This document shows, piece after piece, positions 1-7,102 of a stretch of DNA of 64,000 nucleotides. The notes beneath the pieces were generated by a model, which was not told where the DNA came from, searched no databases, and worked only from the letters and a program-made list of their open reading frames with translations. The DNA is from Crossaster papposus (Eukaryota > Echinodermata > Asteroidea > Velatida > Solasteridae), in the NCBI GenBank assembly GCA_037893245.1, contig JBAIAA010000262.1:558001-622000 (forward strand), given 5' to 3'. Every line of letters starts with the position of its first letter. The first letter of the stretch is position 1. Position numbers and translations under genes: made by a program.

Positions 1-24
1 TTTCATTTTCATTAAAAATAGTTA

Positions 25-96
25 CGCAGAGTAGTGCAGCGGGAGCGTGATGGGCCCATAGCCCAGAGGTCCGAGGACCAAAACCTCGCTTTGCTA
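25..96 (+). tRNA. iMet-like copy A (anticodon CAT), probably pseudogene
   Basis: This 72-nt segment aligns without gaps to cytosolic initiator tRNA-Met. The anticodon CAT is at 57-59. The T-stem CGAGG/CCTCG is perfect, and the D-stem GTGC/GCGT pairs with wobble. The A-box region (TAGTGCAGCGG from 32) fits the Pol III consensus TRGYNNARNGG. The B-box region reads GGACCAAAACC and has lost the T55 and G57 expected of iMet. Position 1 is C opposite T72, 5:68 is a G:T wobble, 27:43 is A:G, and position 38 is G instead of A. A T5 run follows at 105-109. The same copy begins each unit, 398 bp before the C copy; 76 are present including the half-unit copy at 46332. I infer a weak or dead gene. Confidence 0.75.
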
Positions 97-198
97 ACTA
101 GGTATTTTTGCTTCACTGCTATTCACATTTAATAAATATTGTAGAATGTTTTTAGAATGTCTGCTTTAATTTTGTTTGCATTTTCAAAATTTACATGA
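97..198. other. AT-rich A-B spacer with 11-bp direct repeat
   Basis: This spacer is clearly homologous to the C-D spacer at 495-598. Both contain a doubled TAGAATGT motif 11 bp apart (TAGAATGTTTT followed by TAGAATGTCTG), then T-rich sequence, and end in TTTACATGAG just before the next tRNA copy. The doubled motif explains two 11-bp deletions elsewhere in the array (30.05 and 31.64 kb). I see no gene or other motif here. Confidence 0.8.
105..109 (+). terminator. Pol III-type T5 run after copy A
   Basis: TTTTT begins 9 nt after the 3' end of copy A. Runs of four or more T on the coding strand end Pol III transcription. The run is kept in the A copies I read. Confidence 0.5.
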
Positions 199-270
199 GG
201 CATAGTGGCGCAGTTGAAGCGTGCTGGGCCCATAATCCAGAGGTCCGAGGATCGAAACCTCGCTCTTCTA
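199..270 (+). tRNA. iMet-like copy B (anticodon CAT), best B-box
   Basis: This copy is 72 nt with anticodon CAT at 231-233. In consensus units the D-stem (GCGC/GCGT), the five-pair anticodon stem (CTGGG/CCCAG) and the T-stem (CGAGG/CCTCG) are all intact. The B-box GGATCGAAACC is identical to that of animal iMet. Damage is confined to the A-box/D-loop (TGGCGCAGTTG, G18 to T) and the acceptor stem, where GGCATAG faces CTCTTCT with mismatches at 3:70 and 5:68 and G:T at 1:72. This first unit also has a T in the 3' anticodon stem (236) where most units have C. A T5 run follows at 276-280. B copies lie 224 bp before each C copy, except at 50111 and 54048, where the LTR-like insertion intervenes. 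It could recruit TFIIIC, but acceptor defects and the missing A1:U72 pair argue against a working initiator tRNA. Confidence 0.8.
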
Positions 271-275
271 ACAAG

Positions 276-280
276 TTTTT
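276..280 (+). terminator. Pol III-type T5 run after copy B
   Basis: TTTTT begins 6 nt after the 3' end of copy B, the usual distance for a tRNA gene terminator. Confidence 0.5.
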
Positions 281-301
281 GGTATGACATGAGGTACTCG
301 A

Positions 302-373
302 CTCGGAGTGACAAAGTAGACACTTTCTTAGTCAGTACCCGAGAGTTTGGTTGACCACAACCTCGGTCTGCTC
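302..373 (+). pseudogene. Decayed iMet-like copy E
   Basis: This is a relic that simple tRNA searches may miss. It is exactly 72 nt, starting at CTCGGAG and ending at GTCTGCTC, and aligns to iMet without gaps. Traces include the A-box region TGACAAAGTAGA, an anticodon-arm segment CTTGGTCAG with AGAG in the variable loop, and CAACCTCG followed by TCTGCT at the 3' end. The anticodon is no longer CAT, and the D-stem and central anticodon stem are lost. A T4 run follows at 384-387. E lies 121 bp before each C copy. In two units it is interrupted by the LTR-like insertion (50248 and 54185). It is the partner of copy F in the other half-unit. Confidence 0.7.
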
Positions 374-383
374 AGGATAATTA

Positions 384-387
384 TTTT
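384..387 (+). terminator. T4 run after relic copy E
   Basis: TTTT begins 11 nt after the 72-nt E relic. Its position matches the runs after the other copies, which supports reading E as a former tRNA gene. Confidence 0.35.
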
Positions 388-422
388 CTTGAAAGTGATT
401 TCATTTTCATTACAAATAGTTA

Positions 423-494
423 CGCAGAGTGGTGCCGTGGGAGCGTGATGGGCCCATAACCCAGAGGCCCGAGGACCGAAACCTCGCTCTGCTA
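423..494 (+). tRNA. iMet-like copy C (anticodon CAT), best overall fold
   Basis: The most tRNA-like copy. The anticodon CAT is at 455-457. Acceptor pairs 2:71 to 7:66 are all Watson-Crick, and the T-stem CGAGG/CCTCG is perfect. Defects are C1 opposite T72, C at position 14 (A-box TGGTGCCGTGG), A27:G43, and C for T55 in the B-box (GGACCGAAACC). A T5 run follows at 503-507. C copies start at 423, 1224, 2025, 2826, 4297, 5098, 5899, 6700, 7501, 8302, 9103, 9904, 10705, 11506, 12307, 13108, 13909, 14710, 15511, 16313, 17114, 17915, 18716, 19517, 20318, 21119, 21920, 22721, 23522, 24323, 25124, 25925, 26726, 27527, 28328, 29129, 29930, 30720, 31521, 32311, 33112, 33913, 34714, 35515, 36316, 37117, 37918, 38719, 39520, 40321, 41122, 41923, 42724, 43525, 44326, 45128, 45929, 47131, 47932, 48733, 49534, 51867, 52668, 53471, 55804, 56605, 57406, 58209, 59010, 59811, 60612, 61413, 62214, 63015 and 63816. 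From each C start, A is normally at -398, B at -224, E at -121, D at +176 and F at +282. Confidence 0.8.
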
Positions 495-502
495 AAGAGG
501 TA

Positions 503-507
503 TTTTT
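503..507 (+). terminator. Pol III-type T5 run after copy C
   Basis: TTTTT begins 9 nt after copy C. In the unit at 2.8 kb this run is the target of the inverted-repeat transposon. Confidence 0.5.
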
Positions 508-598
508 GCTTCACTGTTATTCAAATTTAATAATTATTTTAGAATGTTTTTAGAATGTCTGCTTTTATTTTGTTTGTTGTTTTTCTAAATTTACATGA

Positions 599-670
599 GG
601 CATGGTGGCGCAGTGGAAGCTTGCTGGGCCTATAACCCAGAGTGCCGAAGATCAAAACCTCGTTCTGCTG
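599..670 (+). tRNA. iMet-like copy D with anticodon TAT, probably pseudogene
   Basis: This copy has an initiator-type body, but position 34 is T, so the anticodon at 631-633 reads TAT. The A-box TGGCGCAGTGG fits the Pol III consensus perfectly. The B-box GGATCAAAACC has lost G57. The D-stem has a mismatch (GCGC/GCTT), and the acceptor stem GGCATGG against TTCTGCT has one mismatch and three G:T pairs. In this first unit the T-stem also has a local A (649) where most units have G. An extra CTG follows at the 3' end, giving CTGCTGCTA. A T5 run follows at 679-683. D lies 176 bp after C, except +622 for C at 2826 (transposon), +165 for C at 29930 and 31521, and +178 for C at 52668 and 57406. The final D is cut by the window end at 63992. 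I infer a decayed iMet copy, not a tRNA-Ile gene. Confidence 0.75.
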
Positions 671-678
671 CTAATAAG

Positions 679-683
679 TTTTT
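679..683 (+). terminator. Pol III-type T5 run after copy D
   Basis: TTTTT begins 9 nt after copy D, within the same ATAAG-TTTTT-GGTATGAC context seen after copy B. Confidence 0.5.
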
Positions 684-704
684 GGTATGACTTGAAGTAC
701 TCGA

Positions 705-776
705 CTCAGAGTGACAAAGTAGACCCTTTCTTGGTCAGTAACCGAGAGTTCGGATGATCACAACCTCGGTCTGCTC
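705..776 (+). pseudogene. Decayed iMet-like copy F
   Basis: This is a 72-nt relic, from CTCAGAG to GTCTGCTC. A gapless hand alignment to an insect-type iMet sequence gives 50 of 72 identical positions. Matches are strong at 3-9 (CAGAGTG), in the anticodon-arm segment ending TAACC-AGAG, in the T-loop GATC, and from 58 to 71 (AACCTCG then TCTGCT). The anticodon is lost. A T4 run follows at 784-787. Copy F is the counterpart of E and precedes the next A copy by 121 bp, the same distance that E precedes C. Confidence 0.7.
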
Positions 777-783
777 AGGATAA

Positions 784-787
784 TTTT
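784..787 (+). terminator. T4 run after relic copy F
   Basis: TTTT begins 8 nt after relic F. In one unit (near 2387) the run is shortened by a substitution. Confidence 0.3.
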
Positions 788-2904
788 GTATTTGATAGGG
801 ATTTTATTTTCATTAAAAATAGTTACGCAGAGTAGTGCAGCGGGAGCGTGATGGGCCCATAGCCCAGAGGTCCGAGGACCAAAACCTCGCTTTGCTAACT
901 AGGTATTTTTGCTTCACTGCTATTCACATTTAATAAATATTGTAGAATGTTTTTAGAATGTCTGCTTTAATTTTGTTTGCATTTTCAAAATTTACATGAG
1001 GCATAGTGGCGCAGTTGAAGCATGCTGGGCCCATAACCCAGAGGTCCGAGGATCGAGACCTCGCTCTTCTAACAAGTTTTTGGTATGACATGAGGTACTC
1101 GACTCGGAGTGACAAATTAGACACTTTCTTGGTCAGTACCCGAGAGTTTGGTTGACCACAACCTCGGTCTGCTCAGGATAATTATTTTCTTGAAAGTGAT
1201 TTCATTTTCATTACAAATAGTTACGCACAGTGGTGCCGTGGGAGCGTGATGGGCCCATAACCCAGAGGCCCGAGGACCGAAACCTCGCTCTGCTAAAGAG
1301 GTATTTTTGCTTCACTGTTATTCAAATTTAATAATTATTTTAGAATGTTTTTAGAATGTCTGCTTTTATTTTGTTTGTTGTTTTTCTAAATTTACATGAG
1401 GCATGGTGGCGCAGTGGAAGCTTGCTGGGCCTATAACCCAGAGTGCCGAGGATCAAAACCTCGTTCTGCTGCTAATAAGTTTTTGGTATGACTTGAGGTA
1501 CTCGACTCAGAGTGACAAAGTAGACCCTTTCTTGGTCAGTAACCGAGAGTTCGGATGATCACAACCTCGGTCTGCTCAGGATAATTTTGTATTTGATAGG
1601 GATTTCATTTTCATTAAAAATAGTTACGCAGAGTAGTGCAGCGGGAGCGTGATGGGCCCATAGCCCAGAGGTCCGAGGACCAAAACCTCGCTTTGCTAAC
1701 TAGGTATTTTTGCTTCACTGCTATTCACATTTAATAAATATTGTAGAATGTTTTTAGAATGTCTGCTTTAATTTTGTTTGCATTTTCAAAATTTACATGA
1801 GGCATAGTGGCGCAGTTGAAGCGTGCTGGGCCCATAACCCAGAGGTCCGAGGATCGAAACCTCGCTCTTCTAACAAGTTTTTGGTATGACATGAGGTACT
1901 CGACTCGGAGTGACAAAGTAGACACTTTCTTAGTCAGTACCCGAGAGTTTGGTTGACCACAACCTCGGTCTGCTCAGGATAATTATTTTGTTGAAAGTGA
2001 TTTCATTTTCATTACAAATAGTTACGCAGAGTGGTGCCGTGGGAGCGTGATGGGCCCATAACCCAGAGGCCCGAGTACCGAAACCTCGCTCTGCTAAAGA
2101 GGTATTTTTGCTTCACTGTTATTCAAATTTAATAATTATTTTAGAATGTTTTTAGAATGTCTGCTTTTATTTTGTTTGTTGTTTTTCTAAATTTACATGA
2201 GGCATGGTGGCGCAGTGGAAGCTTGCTGGGCCTATAACCCAGAGTGCCGAGGATCAAAACCTCGTTCTGCTGCTAATAAGTTTTTGGTATGACTTGAAGT
2301 ACTCGACTCAGAGTGACAAAGTAGACCCTTTCTTGGTCAGTAACCGAGAGTTCGGATGATCACAACCTCGGTCTGCTCAGGATAATTTGGTATTTGATAG
2401 GGATTTCATTTTCATTAAAAATAGTTACGCAGAGTAGTGCAGCGGGAGCGTGATGGGCCCATAGCCCAGAGGTCCGAGGACCAAAACCTCGCTTTGCTAA
2501 CTAGGTATTTTTGCTTCACTGCTATTCACATTTAATAAATATTGTAGAATGTTTTTAGAATGTCTGCTTTAATTTTGTTTGCATTTTCAAAATTTACATG
2601 AGGCATAGTGGCGCAGTTGAAGCGTGCTGGGCCCATAACCCAGAGGTCCGAGGATCGAAACCTCGCTCTTCTAACAAGTTTTTGGTATGACATGAGGTAC
2701 TCGACTCGGAGTGACAAAGTAGACACTTTCTTGGTCAGTACCCGAGAGTTTGGTTGACCACAACCTCGGTCTGCTCAGGATAATTATTTTCTTGAAAGTG
2801 ATTTCATTTTCATTACAAATAGTTACGCAGAGTGGTGCCGTGGGAGCGTGATGGGCCCATAACCCAGAGGCCCGAGGACCGAAACCTCGCTCTGCTAAAG
2901 AGGT

Positions 2905-2908
2905 ATTT
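2905..2908. repeat. Target-site duplication ATTT, left copy
   Basis: ATTT directly before the left terminal inverted repeat. The matching copy is at 3351-3354. Confidence 0.7.
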
Positions 2909-3350
2909 GTGACCCGCTCTGCAAAAATGGGTATTATGGTGCAAAATAATGAAATTGAGTTATATACATGGTTAGAATGTCTACAGCGTAAGCTTCCAGT
3001 TAGTATATAATAGAGCTCCATAGCTACTCCCGTTCTGGAGATATAACATGTTTGCTTTTGATTACTTCCTTGCAGTTCAAATTACACAACTGAAAAAAAC
3101 AGGCTTTGAAAAAGCCGGCGTTGTTGTAGAACAACAGAACGATGAACACAAAATGGGCGTGTATTCCACTTTAAACATCAAAATCAACATTCCTTTGAAT
3201 GAAACCTTAAAATATTGGTGTTAAAGATGTCATTAATGGCAAAAAATGTAAATCACATTTTGATGAAATGTTTATCCTCTCAACCTTGAGTGGTCCATTA
3301 CATGATAGTGCACAGGGCGACTTAATACCCTTTATTGCAGAGCCGGTCAC
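2909..3350. mobile_element. 442-bp TIR element, probably non-autonomous DNA transposon
   Basis: Both ends carry inverted repeats: GTGACCCGCTCTGC at the left and the complement of GCAGAGCCGGTCAC at the right. Similarity extends about 28 bp inward with three mismatches (2909-2936 and 3323-3350). The insert is flanked by a direct ATTT on each side (2905-2908 and 3351-3354). A 2-bp TT duplication with TIRs one base longer at each end fits equally well. Removing the insert plus one ATTT restores the normal array sequence. It sits in the T5 run just downstream of a C copy, leaving only three Ts there. The interior is not tRNA-derived. It has one small open frame at 3048-3224 (+, 58 codons) that I do not recognise, and it lacks room for a transposase. 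I cannot name the superfamily; a MITE or deletion derivative is most likely. Confidence 0.85.
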
Positions 3351-3354
3351 ATTT
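3351..3354. repeat. Target-site duplication ATTT, right copy
   Basis: ATTT directly after the right terminal inverted repeat. The uninterrupted sequence in other units has it once. Confidence 0.7.
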
Positions 3355-4072
3355 TTGCTTCACTGTTATTCAAATTTAATAATTATTTTAGAATGTTTTT
3401 AGAATGTCTGCTTTTATTTTGTTTGTTGTTTTTCTAAATTTACATGAGGCATGGTGGCGCAGTGGAAGCTTGCTGGGCCTATAACCCAGAGTGCCGAGGA
3501 TCAAAACCTCGTTCTGCTGCTAATAAGTTTTTGGTATGACTTGAAGTACTCGACTCAGAGTGACAAAGTAGACCCTTTCTTGGTCAGTAACCGAGAGTTC
3601 GGATGATCACAACCTCGGTCTGCTCAGGATAATTTTGTATTTGATAGGGATTTCATTTTCATTAAAAATAGTTACGCAGAGTAGTGCAGCGGGAGCGTGA
3701 TGGGCCCATAGCCCAGAGGTCCGAGGACCAAAACCTCGCTTTGCTAACTAGGTATTTTTGCTTCACTGCTATTCACATTTAATAAATATTGTAGAATGTT
3801 TTTAGAATGTCTGCTTTAATTTTGTTTGCATTTTCAAAATTTACATGAGGCATAGTGGCGCAGTTGAAGCGTGCTGGGCCCATAACCCAGAGGTCCGAGG
3901 ATCGAAACCTCGCTCTTCTAACAAGTTTTTGGTATGACATGAGGTACTCGACTCGGAGTGACAAAGTAGACACTTTCTTGGTCATTACCCGAGAGTTTGG
4001 TTGACCACAACCTCGGTCTGCTCAGGATAATTATTTTCTTGAAAGTGATTTCATTTTCATTACAAATAGTTA

Positions 4073-4144
4073 CGCAGAGTGGTGCCGTGGGAGCGTGATG
4101 GGCCCATAACCCAGAGGTCCGAGGATCGAAACCTCGCTCTTCTA
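4073..4144 (+). tRNA. Hybrid C/B iMet-like copy at a 224-bp duplication
   Basis: The 5' half (CGCAGAGTGGTGCC and onward) is from copy C. The 3' half (TCCGAGGATCGAAACC, ending CTCTTCTA) is from copy B. The switch lies inside GGGCCCATAACCCAGAGG, which B and C share. The result adds 224 bp, exactly the B-to-C distance, and is followed by an extra E relic at 4176 before the true C copy at 4297. The hybrid has the canonical iMet B-box GGATCGAAACC and anticodon CAT. Its acceptor has C1:T72 and one inner mismatch (3:70). This is unequal recombination between paralogous tRNA copies. Confidence 0.85.
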
Positions 4145-7102
4145 ACAAGTTTTTGGTATGACATGAGGTACTCGACTCGGAGTGACAAAGTAGACACTTT
4201 CTTGGTCAGTACCCGAGAGTTTGGTTGACCACAGCCTCGGTCTGCTCAGGATAATTATTTTCTTGAAAGTGATTTCATTTTCATTACAAATAGTTACGCA
4301 GAGTGGTGCCGTGGGAGCGTGATGGGCCCATAACCCAGAGGCCCGAGGACCGAAACCTCGCTCTGCTAAAGAGGTATTTTTGCTTCACTGTTATTCAAAT
4401 TTAATAATTATTTTAGAATGTTTTTAGAATGTCTGCTTTTATTTTGTTTGTTGTTTTTCTAAATTTACATGAGGCATGGTGGCGCAGTGGAAGCTTGCTG
4501 GGCCTATAACCCAGAGTGCCGAGGATCAAAACCTCGTTCTGCTGCTAATAAGTTTTTGGTATGACTTGAAGTACTCGACTCAGAGTGACAAAGTAGACCC
4601 TTTCTTGGTCAGTAACCGAGAGTTCGGATGATCACAACCTCGGTCTGCTCAGGATAATTTTGTATTTGATAGGGATTTCATTTTCATTAAAAATAGTTAC
4701 GCAGAGTAGTGCAGCGGGAGCGTGATGGGCCCATAGCCCAGAGGTCTGAGGACCAAAACCTCGCTTTGCTAACTAGGTATTTTTGCTTCACTGCTATTCA
4801 CATTTAATAAATATTGTAGAATGTTTTTAGAATGTCTGCTTTAATTTTGTTTGCATTTTCAAAATTTACATGAGGCATAGTGGCGCAGTTGAAGCGTGCT
4901 GGGCCCATAACCCAGAGGTCCGAGGATCGAAACCTCGCTCTTCTAACAAGTTTTTGGTATGACATGAGGTACTCGACTCGGAGTGACAAAGTAGACACTT
5001 TCTTGGTCAGTACCCGAGAGTTTGGTTGACCACAACCTCGGTCTGCTCAGGATAATTATTTTCTTGAAAGTGATTTCATTTTCATTACAAATAGTTACGC
5101 AGAGTGGTGCCGTGGGAGCGTGATGGGCCCATAACCCAGAGGCCCGAGGACCGAAACCTCGCTCTGCTAAAGAGGTATTTTTGCTTCACTGTTATTCAAA
5201 TTTAATAATTATTTTAGAATGTTTTTAGAATGTCTGCTTTTATTTTGTTTGTTGTTTTTCTAAATTTACATGAGGCATGGTGGCGCAGTGGAAGCTTGCT
5301 GGGCCTATAACCCAGAGTGCCGAGGATCAAAACCTCGTTCTGCTGCTAATAAGTTTTTGGTATGACTTGAAGTACTCGACTCAGAGTGACAAAGTAGACC
5401 CTTTCTTGGTCAGTAACCGAGAGTTCGGATGATCACAACCTCGGTCTGCTCAGGATAATTTTGTATTTGATAGGGATTTCATTTTCATTAAAAATAGTTA
5501 CGCAGAGTAGTGCAGCGGGAGCGTGATGGGCCCATAGCCCAGAGGTCCGAGGACCAAAACCTCGCTTTGCTAACTAGGTATTTTTGCTTCACTGCTATTC
5601 ACATTTAATAAATATTGTAGAATGTTTTTAGAATGTCTGCTTTAATTTTGTTTGCATTTTCAAAATTTACATGAGGCATAGTGGCGCAGTTGAAGCGTGC
5701 TGGGCCCATAACCCAGAGGTCCGAGGATCGAAACCTCGCTCTTCTAACAAGTTTTTGGTATGACATGAGGTACTCGACTCGGAGTGACAAAGTAGACACT
5801 TTCTTGGTCAGTACCCGAGAGTTTGGTTGACCACAACCTCGGTCTGCTTAGGATAATTATTTTCTTGAAAGTGATTTCATTTTCATTACAAATAGTTACG
5901 CAGAGTGGTGCCGTGGAAGCGTGATGGGCCCATAACCCAGAGGCCCGAGGACCGAAACCTCGCTCTGCTAAAGAGGTATTTTTGCTTCACTGTTATTCAA
6001 ATTTAATAATTATTTTAGAATGTTTTTAGAATGTCTGCTTTTATTTTGTTTGTTGTTTTTCTAAATGTACATGAGGCATGGTGGCGCAGTGGAAGCTTGC
6101 TGGGCCTATAACCCAGAGTGCCGAGGATCAAAACCTCGTTCTGCTGCTAATAAGTTTTTGGTATGACTTGAAGTACTCGACTCAGAGTGACAAAGTAGAC
6201 CCTTTCTTGGTCAGTAACCGAGAGTTCGGATGATCACAACCTCGGTCTGCTCAGGATAATTTTGTATTTGATAGGGATTTCATTTTCATTAAAAATAGTT
6301 ACGCAGAGTAGTGCAGCGGGAGCGTGATGGGCCCATAGCCCAGAGGTCCGAGGACCAAAACCTCGCTTTGCTAACTAGGTATTTTTGCTTCACTGCTATT
6401 CACATTTAATAAATATTGTAGAATGTTTTTAGAATGTCTGCTTTAATTTTGTTTGCATTTTCAAAATTTACATGAGGCATAGTGGCGCAGTTGAAGCGTG
6501 CTGGGCCCATAACCCAGAGGTCCGAGGATCGAAACCTCGCTCTTCTAACAAGTTTTTGGTATGACATGAGGTACTCGACTCGGAGTGACAAAGTAGACAC
6601 TTTCTTGGTCAGTACCCGAGAGTTTGGTTGACCACAACCTCGGTCTGCTCAGGATAATTATTTTCTTGAAAGTGATTTCATTTTCATTACAAATAGTTAC
6701 GCAGAGTGGTGCCGTGGGAGCGTGATGGGCCCATAACCCAGAGGCCCGAGGACCGAAACCTCGCTCTGCTAAAGAGGTATTTTTGCTTCACTGTTATTCA
6801 AATTTAATAATTATTTTAGAATGTTTTTAGAATGTCTGCTTTTATTTTGTTTGTTGTTTTTCTAAATTTACATGAGGCATGGTGGCGCAGTGGAAGCTTG
6901 CTGGGCCTATAACCCAGAGTGCCGAGGATCAAAACCTCGTTCTGCTGCTAATAAGTTTTTGGTATGACTTGAAGTACTCGACTCAGAGTGACAAAGTAGA
7001 CCCTTTCTTGGTCAGTAACCGAGAGTTCGGATGATCACAACCTCGGTCTGCTCAGGATAATTTTGTATTTGATAGGGATGTCATTTTCATTAAAAATAGT
7101 TA

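Larger units (their letters stand above)
1..7102 (+). repeat. Left block: irregular units with insertion and internal duplication
   Basis: Eight units plus the end of a preceding one. The first three carry the markers of the higher-order repeat seen later (CTTAGTCAG, then ATTTTATTTTC with GATCGAGACC, then CTTAGTCAG), so the window begins inside a partial higher-order repeat. The fourth unit carries the 442-bp transposon and the fifth the 224-bp duplication. The following units (from 4700) return to an exact 801-bp spacing. The unit at 5501 shares two substitutions (GTGGAAGCG in C, TAAATGTAC before D) with units at 12710, 14312 and 27129. Confidence 0.85.

Noticed and set aside
302-373. Reading segment E only as a hairpin regulatory element (CCGAG/CTCGG stem with inner TGGT/ACCA pairing).
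   Set aside because: The pairing exists, but the gapless 72-nt alignment to iMet explains the whole segment more simply.
599-670. A tRNA-Ile(TAT) gene.
   Set aside because: The body is initiator-type throughout, the D-stem and acceptor have mismatches, and B-box G57 is lost; a decayed iMet copy fits better.
2671-3021. A 116-codon minus-strand frame crossing the left end of the TIR element.
   Set aside because: It joins transposon sequence with antisense tRNA/spacer sequence; a chance fusion at an insertion boundary.
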